Below, one piece after another: positions 6,742-12,932 of a DNA stretch of 12,932 bases. How positions within the stretch are numbered: position 1 is the first letter of the stretch; the number at the start of each line of letters is the position of its first letter. This stretch comes from Rhodoferax sp. (GTDB lineage Bacteria > Pseudomonadota > Gammaproteobacteria > Burkholderiales > Burkholderiaceae_C). The DNA lies in assembly GCA_021737905.1 (NCBI GenBank), contig JAIPDA010000042.1, positions 1-12,932 of the forward strand. Reading direction: 5' to 3'. Position numbers and translations under genes: made by a program. The notes under the pieces were generated by a model. The model searched no databases and was not told the DNA's origin. It was given only the letters and a program-made list of their open reading frames with translations.

Positions 6742-8444
6742 AGCCCTTTTACGTTTACATGCTGCGCTGCGGAGATGGCTCGTATTACACCGGCCAGACC
6801 GACGATCTTGATTTGCGCCTGCAGCAACACGAGAGCGGCAATGTGGGTTACACATCGACGCGCAAGCCGGTTGCGCTGGTTTGGCAAGGTGAGTTTGAAA
6901 CACGCGAAGGCGCCATCGCCTTTGAGCAGCAGATCAAGGGTTGGTCGCGAGCGAAAAAAGAAGCGCTGATGGCGGGCGATTGGGCGCAGGTCAAAGCGCT
7001 GGCGAAATCCAAAACATCCACTCGTTCTGCACTCATCATCGCGGGCACCCCTTCGACAAGCTCAGGGCGAACGGAGTTCTCAGGGAAGTCGGTGTCTATA
7101 GAGCCCGGTCAAGATCCAAAATCGCCCGTACGTCCTGAGCTCTTTCAAGAGCCGAATTTTTCCGTTCGTCCTGAGCCCTTCCAAAAATCCACCATACCCG
7201 TTCGTCCTGAGCCCTTTCAAGAGCCGAATTTTTCCGTTCGCCCTGAGCTCTTTCAAGAGCCGAATTTTTCCGTTCGTCCTGAGCCCTTTCAAAAATCCAA
7301 CATACCCGTTCGTCCTGAGCTTGTCGAAGGATCTCTTTCTGCTCCCACGGCCCATGACACCCCTTCGACAAGCTCAGGGCGAACGGTGTCTGTGTCGGCG
7401 TCGGTGTCGGTGTCGGTGTCGGTGCCTGTGGCGCAAGTGCTGGGTGCTGACAGCCCGATGGTTCAGCGTCGGGCCATCGCCAAGGCCATCACGCTGCTGG
7501 AGTCCACGCGTGAAGACCACAGGACGCAGGCCGACGAGTTGCTCACCGCCTTGCTGCCGCGCACGGGAAAAGCCTTTCGCCTGGGTATCAGCGGCGTGCC
7601 GGGTGTGGGCAAGTCGACTTTTATCGAAGTCTTGGGCTTGAACCTGATTGCCCGGGGCCACCGGGTTGCAGTGCTGACCATTGACCCTTCCTCGACGGTG
7701 TCGGGCGGCTCCATCCTGGGCGACAAGACGCGCATGGAGCAGTTGTCTGTGCATGAGCGCGCCTATATCCGGCCCAGTCCGTCCAGTGGCACGCTGGGCG
7801 GTGTGGCCGAGAAAACCCGTGAAGCCATGCTGGTCTGCGAGGCTGCAGGCTATGACGTGGTGATTGTCGAGACGGTGGGCGTGGGCCAGTCAGAGACGGC
7901 AGTGGCCAACATGACCGACATGTTTGTGCTGATGCAACTGCCCAACGCGGGCGACGACCTGCAAGCGATTAAAAAGGGCGTGATGGAGCTGGCCGACCTG
8001 GTGGTCATCAACAAGGCCGACATTGACGCCGATGCCGCTATGCGCGCCCAGGCCCAAATTACTTCAGCCATGCGGCTGTTTGGCCTGGTGAACAACGCCA
8101 TGGGCAAGGCCCAAGCCGAGGTGTACGACCAGCACTGGCATCCGCAAGTGTTGCAGCTCAGTGCACTGCGCAACCAGGGTGTTGATACCTTCTGGACGGC
8201 GGTGAGCCGCTTTCGTGCGCTGCAAACGGCCAACGGGCTGCTGGCGCAGCGGCGCCAGCAGCAATCGCTGGCTTGGATGTGGGAGCGCATCGAAGCCGGT
8301 CTCAAAACTGCCTTCCGGCAAGACCCTGCCGTTGCCAGCTTACTGCCCGCGCTGGCTGCGCAAGTGGCCAGCGGTCAGCTGCCCGCTTCTAGCGCAGCGC
8401 GCCAGTTGCTGGCGGCGCACAACAAGCATGTACAGCGCACCTGA
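6738..8444 (+). CDS. meaB: GIY-YIG domain fused through a repeat-encoded linker to MeaB, G-protein chaperone of methylmalonyl-CoA mutase
   Basis: One open frame of 568 residues has three parts. Residues 1-92 are a GIY-YIG (UPF0213/YhbQ-like) domain: YVYM and YYTG for the two motif halves, Arg27 in the helix and Glu63 as likely metal ligand. Residues 93-240 are a low-complexity linker read from REP-type DNA: six VRPE units of 12 residues from 131, then a Ser-Val run at 217-231. Residues 241-568 are a complete MeaB/ArgK GTPase: P-loop GVPGVGKST (286-294), DPSSTVSGGSILGDKTRM, ETVGVGQSE, NKAD (425-428) and the C-terminal dimer region. MeaB gates cofactor delivery to the mutase and protects it, which fits its place between scpA and pccB. 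ATG 6738 was chosen over TTG 6723. MeaB alone could start inside, at ATG 7458 (328 residues) or GTG 7428; a normal MeaB is about 330 residues. Confidence 0.85.
   Translation: MKPFYVYMLRCGDGSYYTGQTDDLDLRLQQHESGNVGYTSTRKPVALVWQGEFETREGAIAFEQQIKGWSRAKKEALMAGDWAQVKALAKSKTSTRSALIIAGTPSTSSGRTEFSGKSVSIEPGQDPKSPVRPELFQEPNFSVRPEPFQKSTIPVRPEPFQEPNFSVRPELFQEPNFSVRPEPFQKSNIPVRPELVEGSLSAPTAHDTPSTSSGRTVSVSASVSVSVSVPVAQVLGADSPMVQRRAIAKAITLLESTREDHRTQADELLTALLPRTGKAFRLGISGVPGVGKSTFIEVLGLNLIARGHRVAVLTIDPSSTVSGGSILGDKTRMEQLSVHERAYIRPSPSSGTLGGVAEKTREAMLVCEAAGYDVVIVETVGVGQSETAVANMTDMFVLMQLPNAGDDLQAIKKGVMELADLVVINKADIDADAAMRAQAQITSAMRLFGLVNNAMGKAQAEVYDQHWHPQVLQLSALRNQGVDTFWTAVSRFRALQTANGLLAQRRQQQSLAWMWERIEAGLKTAFRQDPAVASLLPALAAQVASGQLPASSAARQLLAAHNKHVQRT
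7048..7074 (-). repeat. Complete REP-like element, inverted orientation
   Basis: The inner 25 bases (7050-7074) are identical to 7362-7386 and are the reverse complement of 7306-7330 with one difference. It is read in frame as part of the linker (TPSTSSGRT). It lies just after the GIY-YIG domain and marks the start of the repeat block. Confidence 0.85.
7126..7330 (+). repeat. 36-bp tandem array derived from a REP-like element, six units in codon phase
   Basis: Units begin at 7126, 7162, 7198, 7234, 7270 and 7306, an exact 36-base period. Each opens with CCGTTCGTCCTGAGC or a variant with one changed base. Three units (1, 3, 4) continue with a half that includes TTTCAAGAGCCG; in units 1 and 4 this forms a GCTCTT/AAGAGC hairpin. 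Two units (2, 5) continue with a CAAAAATCCA-type half. The sixth ends as a full REP (TTGTCGAAGG). A decayed seventh unit may precede at 7090-7125, where GAGCCC falls in the same phase. Since 36 is a multiple of three, each unit gives 12 residues of the type VRPELFQEPNFS or VRPEPFQKSTIP. There are no spacers, so this is not CRISPR. Confidence 0.93.
7306..7386. repeat. Inverted REP pair (REPIN-like) able to form a 25-bp hairpin
   Basis: A complete REP on the plus strand (7306-7330) faces a complete REP on the minus strand (7362-7386), with 31 bases between. The arms pair over 25 positions with a single T-G mismatch (7313/7379) that would be a wobble pair in RNA. The doublet lies inside the open frame, just before the Ser-Val run and the MeaB domain. 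Confidence 0.85.
7386..7430 (+). repeat. Hexanucleotide microsatellite (GTGTCG type) coding Ser-Val
   Basis: About seven 6-base units run in a row: GTGTCT, GTGTCG, GCGTCG, three GTGTCG, then GTGCCT, ending in GTG. They read VSVSASVSVSVSVPV. Gain or loss of units keeps the frame, so slippage would change linker length and not switch the gene off. Several GTG codons here are potential internal starts for MeaB. Confidence 0.85.
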
Positions 8445-8486
8445 GCGTTCGCATCCACTTTACTGACACTTCAAAAGAGAAAATCT

Positions 8487-10019
8487 ATGCAGGCCATTTT
8501 GGAACAGCTTGAGCAAAAACGTGCAGCTGCGCGTTTGGGCGGCGGACAAAAGCGCATCGATGCGCAACACAGCAAAGGCAAGCTGACGGCGCGCGAGCGG
8601 CTGGAAGTGCTGCTCGACGAGGGCACGTTTGAAGAGTGGGACATGTTCGTCGAGCACCGCTGCGCCGACTTCGGTATGCAGGACAACAAGATTCCCGGCG
8701 ACGGCGTGGTCACCGGCTACGGCATGATCAATGGCCGCCTGGTGTTTGTCTTCAGCCAGGACTTCACGGTGTTCGGCGGCGCCTTGTCGGAAGCGCATGC
8801 CGAAAAAATCTGCAAGGTGATGGACCAGGCCATGAAGGTCGGTGCGCCGGTGATCGGTCTGAACGACTCTGGCGGCGCGCGCATCCAGGAGGGTGTGGCG
8901 TCTCTGGGCGGTTATGCCGATGTGTTTCAGCGCAATGTGATGGCCAGCGGTGTGATTCCGCAGATCAGCATGATCATGGGCCCTTCGGCCGGCGGCGCGG
9001 TGTATTCACCGGCCATGACCGACTTCATCTTCATGGTGAAAGACTCGAGCTATATGTTTGTGACCGGCCCAGAAGTGGTCAAGACCGTCACGCATGAGGA
9101 AGTGACTGCCGAAGAACTCGGCGGCGCCATCACCCACACCACCAAGAGCGGTGTGGCCGACCTGGCTTTCGACAACGATGTCGAAGCGCTGCTGATGCTG
9201 CGCCGGCTTTATAACTACCTGCCGCTGAACAACCGCGAAAAAGCCCCGGTGCGCCCCAGCGCAGACCCGGCTAAGCGAATGGACATGAGTCTGGACACAC
9301 TGGTGCCTGAAAACGCCAACAAGCCTTATGACATGAAGGAGCTCATCACCAAGACGGTGGATGACGGCGACTTCTTCGAGATTCAGCCAGAGTACGCCAA
9401 GAACATCATCATCGGCTTTGCCCGCATGGAAGGCCAGTCGGTCGGTATCGTTGCCAACCAGCCGCTGGTGCTGGCCGGTTGCCTGGACATCAAGAGCTCG
9501 GTCAAGGCGGCGCGCTTTGTGCGCTTTTGCGATGCCTTCAACATCCCGGTGATCACCTTTGTCGATGTGCCCGGCTTCATGCCCGGCACCAGCCAAGAGT
9601 ACGGCGGCATCATCAAGCATGGCGCCAAGCTGCTTTACGCCTACGCCGAGTGCACGGTGCCGAAGATCACTGTCATCACACGCAAAGCCTACGGCGGGGC
9701 GTATGACGTGATGGCTTCCAAGCATTTGCGCGGCGACGTGAACTTTGCCTGGCCGAATGCCGAGATCGCCGTGATGGGTGCCAAGGGGGCGGTGGAAATC
9801 ATCTTTCGTGAAGACAAGGGTGACCCGGTCAAGCTGGCGGCCAAAGAAGCGGAGTACAAGGCGCGGTTTGCCAATCCGTTTGTGGCGGGCAGCCGTGGCT
9901 TTATTGACGATGTGATCTTGCCGCACGAAACGCGCAAGCGCATATGCCGCAGTTTGGTCATGCTCAAGGACAAGAAGCTGGAGAACCCGTGGCGCAAGCA
10001 TGGGAACATTCCGCTGTGA
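8487..10019 (+). CDS. pccB: Propionyl-CoA carboxylase, beta (carboxyltransferase) subunit
   Basis: PccB moves CO2 from carboxybiotin on PccA to propionyl-CoA to give (S)-methylmalonyl-CoA. The 510 residues form two crotonase-like halves of the acyl-CoA carboxyltransferase fold. The N-half has NDSGGARIQEGVASLGGY and GPSAGGAVYSPA, and the C-half has PGFMPGTSQEYGG and KAYGGAYDVM, each with the Gly-rich oxyanion turns. Asp407 in GGAYDVM is at the position where, as I recall, Asp marks propionyl-CoA preference and Ile acetyl-CoA preference in Streptomyces enzymes. The start ATG has an A-rich AAGAGA upstream. The gene follows meaB by 42 bases. Its partner pccA is 294 bases downstream, beyond two hairpin elements. 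Confidence 0.96.
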   Translation: MQAILEQLEQKRAAARLGGGQKRIDAQHSKGKLTARERLEVLLDEGTFEEWDMFVEHRCADFGMQDNKIPGDGVVTGYGMINGRLVFVFSQDFTVFGGALSEAHAEKICKVMDQAMKVGAPVIGLNDSGGARIQEGVASLGGYADVFQRNVMASGVIPQISMIMGPSAGGAVYSPAMTDFIFMVKDSSYMFVTGPEVVKTVTHEEVTAEELGGAITHTTKSGVADLAFDNDVEALLMLRRLYNYLPLNNREKAPVRPSADPAKRMDMSLDTLVPENANKPYDMKELITKTVDDGDFFEIQPEYAKNIIIGFARMEGQSVGIVANQPLVLAGCLDIKSSVKAARFVRFCDAFNIPVITFVDVPGFMPGTSQEYGGIIKHGAKLLYAYAECTVPKITVITRKAYGGAYDVMASKHLRGDVNFAWPNAEIAVMGAKGAVEIIFREDKGDPVKLAAKEAEYKARFANPFVAGSRGFIDDVILPHETRKRICRSLVMLKDKKLENPWRKHGNIPL

Positions 10020-10054
10020 TGTCTGTCGTATTGCGCTTGCGGGTTGATGCCGCT

Positions 10055-10142
10055 GGACCGGGGTGCCCGAAATTTTTTCGCAGTGTCCCCCGGCCTTCGG
10101 CCTCCTCCTTTATCTGCGAAAAACTTCCGGGCACCCCAGTCC
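10055..10142. repeat. Intergenic hairpin element 1 (29-bp imperfect inverted repeat)
   Basis: Arms 10055-10083 and 10114-10142 pair over 29 bases with three mismatches. The 30-base loop holds TGTCC (10084-10088), an inner GGCC-TTC-GGCC hairpin and CCTTTAT (10107-10113). It begins 35 bases after the pccB stop. It is too long and structured for a plain terminator and looks like a repeat or MITE-type element. It could still attenuate transcription into pccA or protect the upstream mRNA. Confidence 0.85.
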
Positions 10143-10187
10143 TCAATGCGCTGTATTTGCGATGCTGATCTTCATTCTCACCTCTGA

Positions 10188-10283
10188 GCTGGGGGCATGG
10201 CGTGTCCACCGCAGCGAAATAAAGGGGGAGCCTGCAAAGCAGGCGGAGGACATTCGCGAAGGCGGATACGCCATGCCCCCAGC
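10188..10283. repeat. Intergenic hairpin element 2 (16-bp perfect inverted repeat)
   Basis: GCTGGGGGCATGGCGT (10188-10203) is exactly repeated in inverted form at 10268-10283. The interior has a GCCTGC/GCAGGC hairpin with loop AAA (10230-10244). Read on the minus strand, the core goes TTCGC, TGTCC, GCC...GGC, CCTTTAT, the same order as in element 1. The two therefore look like diverged members of one family in opposite orientation. The element contains a spurious in-frame ATG (10197) upstream of pccA. Confidence 0.88.
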
Positions 10284-10313
10284 GACCCCAGAAAAATGAA
10301 AGAAGGCCCCAGC

Positions 10314-12362
10314 ATGTTCACCAAAATACTGATCGCCAACCGCGGCGAAATCGCCTGCCGCGTCATCCTCACTGCCCGCAAGATGGGCATCAAGACCGTG
10401 GCGGTTTACTCCGATGCCGACAAGGACGCCCGCCACGTGGCGCTGGCTGACGAAGCTGTGCACATCGGCCCCGCGCCCAGCCGTGACAGCTACCTGCAGG
10501 CAGAAAAAATCATTGCCGCCTGCAAGCAAACCGGCGCGCAGGCGGTGCACCCGGGCTACGGCTTTTTGAGCGAGAACGCCGTTTTTTCCAAGCGTGTTGA
10601 AGAAGAGGGCATCATCTTCATCGGCCCCAAGCACTATTCGATTGCAGCCATGGGCGACAAGATCGAGTCCAAGAAGCTGGCCGGTGCTGCCGGCGTGAAC
10701 TGCATTCCCGGGGTGAACGATGCGATTGAGACGCCTGAAAAAGCCGTCGAGATTGCCAAGGGCATCGGCTACCCGGTGATGATCAAGGCCAGCGCCGGCG
10801 GCGGTGGCAAGGGCTTGCGGGTGGCCTTCAACGACAAGGAAGCGTTTGAAGGATTCACCAGTTGCCGCAACGAGGCGCGCAACAGTTTTGGCGATGACCG
10901 TGTCTTCATCGAAAAATTTGTCGAAGAGCCGCGCCACATTGAAATTCAGCTGATCGGTGATGCCCACGGTAACGTGCTTTACCTGAACGAGCGCGAATGC
11001 TCGATTCAGCGCCGTCACCAGAAGGTGATTGAAGAAGCGCCCAGCCCGTTTATCAGCGATGCCACCCGCAAGGCCATGGGCGAGCAGGCGGTGCAGCTGG
11101 CCAAGGCGGTGAAGTACCAAAGCGCCGGCACGGTGGAGTTTGTGGTCGGCAAGGACCAGAGCTTTTACTTTCTTGAAATGAACACCCGTTTGCAGGTCGA
11201 GCATCCGGTCACAGAGTGCATCACAGGGCTGGATTTGGTGGAGTTGATGATCCGTGTGGCAGCTGGCGAAAAACTGCCGCTGACCCAAACAGAGGTCAAG
11301 CGAGAAGGCTGGGCGATCGAGTGCCGCATCAATGCAGAAGACCCTTTCCGCAATTTTCTGCCGTCAACTGGCCGGCTGGTGCGTTTTCAGCCGCCGCAAG
11401 AAACCATGTTTGCTTCGGATACGGCTCAGTTGCAAGGTGTGCGCGTAGACACCGGCGTGCAGGACGGCGGCGAGATTCCGATGTACTACGACTCGATGAT
11501 CGCCAAGCTCATCGTTCACGGGAAAGACCGCATGGATGCCATCGCCAAGATGCGAGAAGCGCTCAATGCCTTCGTGATTCGCGGTATCAGCAGCAACATC
11601 CCATTTCAGGCCGCCTTGCTGGCGCACCCCAAGTTTGTGGCGGGCGACTTCAACACCGGCTTTATTGCCGAAAACTACAGCCAGGGTTTCAAGGCTGAAG
11701 ACGTGCCGCACGATGACCCTGACTTTCTGGTGGCGCTGGCCGCTTATGTCAACCGACGCATGCTCAGCCGCGCTGCAGGCATTAGCGGGCAATTGCCTGG
11801 CCATGGCATCACGGTGAGCCAGGATTTTGTGGTGATTGGCATGGGGGCTAAGGGCCACAACACTTCGCAAGCAGCGCGGGTGTGTGACTTCCAGGCGGTG
11901 TCGGGTTCCAGCGCGGTGGAAACCGGCGGCAAGACCTATGAAATCTGCAGCGACTGGCATCTCGGTGGCGCGCGTTTACGCGGTACGGTCAACGGTCAGC
12001 CGTTTTCGGCGCAGGTGGAACGCGGCCTTGGTAAGAACCCTTTGGCAATTCGCATTGCGCATAACGGCGCTCGCTTGGACGCCATGGTCCTGTCACCGCG
12101 TGCCGCCGAGTTGCATGCGCTCATGCCCTTTAAAGCGCCGCCTGACATGAGCCGCTATGTGCTCTCACCCATGCCCGGCTTGTTGGTGAACGTGTCCGTG
12201 CAGGCGGGTCAAAAAGTACAAGCCGGTGAGCGTGTTGCTGTCATCGAGGCCATGAAGATGGAGAATGTCTTGTTTGCGGTGGCAGACGGCGTTGTTTCTA
12301 AAGTGCTGGCCAAAGAGGGTGAATCTCTGTCGGTAGACCAGGCCATCGTCGAGTTTGTGTGA
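10314..12362 (+). CDS. pccA: Propionyl-CoA carboxylase, alpha (biotin carboxylase / biotin carrier) subunit
   Basis: PccA carboxylates its own biotin with ATP and bicarbonate for transfer by PccB. Of 682 residues, ~1-450 are biotin carboxylase: ILIANRGEIACR, HPGYGFLSEN, the ATP-grasp loop SAGGGGKG, the RRHQKVIEEAPSP signature and EMNTRLQVEHPVTE. Residues ~450-610 fit the BT linker domain that holds alpha and beta together in PCC-type enzymes. The biotin carrier domain ends the chain; its lysine is Lys648 in AMKMEN, 34 residues from the C-terminus, the usual spacing. I chose ATG 10314, with AAGG 7 bases upstream, over an in-frame ATG at 10197 that lies in the hairpin element. The upstream repeats probably alter expression relative to pccB. 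Confidence 0.96.
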   Translation: MFTKILIANRGEIACRVILTARKMGIKTVAVYSDADKDARHVALADEAVHIGPAPSRDSYLQAEKIIAACKQTGAQAVHPGYGFLSENAVFSKRVEEEGIIFIGPKHYSIAAMGDKIESKKLAGAAGVNCIPGVNDAIETPEKAVEIAKGIGYPVMIKASAGGGGKGLRVAFNDKEAFEGFTSCRNEARNSFGDDRVFIEKFVEEPRHIEIQLIGDAHGNVLYLNERECSIQRRHQKVIEEAPSPFISDATRKAMGEQAVQLAKAVKYQSAGTVEFVVGKDQSFYFLEMNTRLQVEHPVTECITGLDLVELMIRVAAGEKLPLTQTEVKREGWAIECRINAEDPFRNFLPSTGRLVRFQPPQETMFASDTAQLQGVRVDTGVQDGGEIPMYYDSMIAKLIVHGKDRMDAIAKMREALNAFVIRGISSNIPFQAALLAHPKFVAGDFNTGFIAENYSQGFKAEDVPHDDPDFLVALAAYVNRRMLSRAAGISGQLPGHGITVSQDFVVIGMGAKGHNTSQAARVCDFQAVSGSSAVETGGKTYEICSDWHLGGARLRGTVNGQPFSAQVERGLGKNPLAIRIAHNGARLDAMVLSPRAAELHALMPFKAPPDMSRYVLSPMPGLLVNVSVQAGQKVQAGERVAVIEAMKMENVLFAVADGVVSKVLAKEGESLSVDQAIVEFV

Positions 12363-12405
12363 GCTATCAACATTCACTGAGCGCATCTACCAGGGAGCAT
12401 TGACC

Positions 12406-12687
12406 ATGAACTTGACTGAATTCGAGGCACTTTTGCATGCGCAGTCTTACGGTGAAATTGTGACTGTGGAAAAACCTGTTGGATACCTGATGGGTTTGCA
12501 TCAGCATACTTTTGATGCCTGTGCCTTGATTACGGCCGGCGAGATCACCATCAGCGTGGCCGGTGTTGAGACACGTTACGGTGTGGGCGATATCTTTAGA
12601 CTTCCAGCAGGAACGCCGCATCTTGAAAGCGCGGTAGCGCTAGGTGTTACCTACCGTGTGGGTCGTCGCCAGATTGCAATGTCATGA
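12406..12687 (+). CDS. Small single-domain cupin protein
   Basis: This 93-residue protein is one conserved cupin barrel. Motif 1 is reduced to LHQH (His32, His34), and the Glu normally three or four residues later is absent (Ala/Cys). Motif 2 is GDIFRLPAGTPH with His72. Three His can still bind a metal. There is no signal peptide. The ATG has a strong GGGAG Shine-Dalgarno at 12393-12397. The gene begins 43 bases after pccA, and its stop overlaps the next start as ATGA, so it is probably the penultimate visible gene of the operon and coupled to the VOC gene. Its function is unknown; a small-molecule sensor or a metabolite-binding accessory protein are guesses from context. Confidence 0.87.
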   Translation: MNLTEFEALLHAQSYGEIVTVEKPVGYLMGLHQHTFDACALITAGEITISVAGVETRYGVGDIFRLPAGTPHLESAVALGVTYRVGRRQIAMS

Positions 12688-12932
12688 ACCGGCCGTTCAA
12701 GGTACTGGGTATCCAACAAATTGCCATAGGCGGCACCAGCAAAGACCGATTGCGCACGCTGTGGGTGGACATGCTCGGGCTGAGTGTTGATGGTCACTTT
12801 GTCAGTGAGCGTGAGAATGTCGATGAAGATATTTGCACCCTGGGCGCTGGGCCTTTCAAGGTCGAAGTTGACCTGATGCAGCCTTTGGACGCGGACAAAA
12901 AACCAGCCGTACACAACACACCGCTTAACCAT
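12684..12932 (+). CDS. VOC-superfamily protein, probable methylmalonyl-CoA epimerase (3' end outside window)
   Basis: The 83 visible codons are the N-terminal module of a vicinal oxygen chelate (glyoxalase/epimerase) fold. The first strand GIQQIAIGG puts Gln12 where most family members have the His metal ligand. Next come the helix LRTLWVDMLGL, the strand FKVEVDLMQPL with Glu61, and a second-module start at NTPLNH whose His83 is a likely ligand. Start ATG overlaps the cupin stop (ATGA). A methylmalonyl-CoA epimerase is the one step otherwise missing between PccAB and ScpA, and the enzyme is of this fold. The alternative is a lactoylglutathione-lyase-like protein, the label relatives often carry as I recall, so I leave the symbol empty. 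The gene runs off the window. Confidence 0.7.
   Translation, partial: MNRPFKVLGIQQIAIGGTSKDRLRTLWVDMLGLSVDGHFVSERENVDEDICTLGAGPFKVEVDLMQPLDADKKPAVHNTPLNH

Noticed and set aside
7126..7330. CRISPR array (36-bp repeat length)
   Set aside because: The repeats are directly joined with no unique spacers, are REP-derived, and lie inside an open reading frame; no cas genes are present.
7080..7371. Minus-strand proteins with FDKLRTNG-type repeats
   Set aside because: They are the reverse reading of the same REP units and would lack any other domain; the plus frame joins two known domains.
9006..10001. Long minus-strand frame opposite pccB (and similar at 10143-11288 opposite pccA)
   Set aside because: These are antisense shadows of well-supported carboxylase genes, with His- and Arg-rich composition and no motif.
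10197..10313. N-terminal extension of PccA by 39 residues
   Set aside because: It would be translated from the hairpin element, has no homology to biotin carboxylases, and ATG 10314 has a good Shine-Dalgarno and matches the family start (MFTKILIANRGEIA).

Overview
The window is high-GC chromosomal DNA that looks like a betaproteobacterium of the order Burkholderiales, probably Comamonadaceae (Polaromonas, Rhodoferax or Acidovorax type). This rests on the ftsH-folP-glmM order, the character of the proteins, and my memory of relatives; no database was searched.

Left part (1-3474): the 3' end of ftsH with its zinc site, a strong intrinsic terminator, folP (dihydropteroate synthase), glmM (phosphoglucosamine mutase) and a GNAT acetyltransferase packed 5 bases behind glmM. 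This is a housekeeping block.

Middle and right part (3502-12932): a propionyl-CoA to succinyl-CoA (methylmalonyl-CoA) module. A GntR/FCD regulator reads leftward and diverges from scpA (methylmalonyl-CoA mutase) across an AT-rich control region. Then come a meaB-type G-protein chaperone gene, pccB, pccA, a small cupin gene and the start of a VOC-fold gene that is probably the methylmalonyl-CoA epimerase. PccA/PccB carboxylate propionyl-CoA, the epimerase would invert the product, ScpA rearranges it to succinyl-CoA with adenosylcobalamin, and MeaB guards the mutase. The cupin role is unknown.

The most unusual part is 6487-7460. The MeaB reading frame is joined in frame to an N-terminal GIY-YIG nuclease-like domain. 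The linker of about 148 residues is translated repeat DNA: complete REP-like palindromes, a 36-bp tandem array in exact period and codon phase that gives 12-residue VRPE units, an inverted REP pair able to form a 25-bp stem, and a hexanucleotide run coding Ser-Val. A further REP copy lies just after scpA. The picture suggests that a GIY-YIG/REP cassette landed between scpA and meaB and was fused to meaB. Between pccB and pccA there are also two tandem hairpin elements whose cores look like diverged members of one family in opposite orientation.
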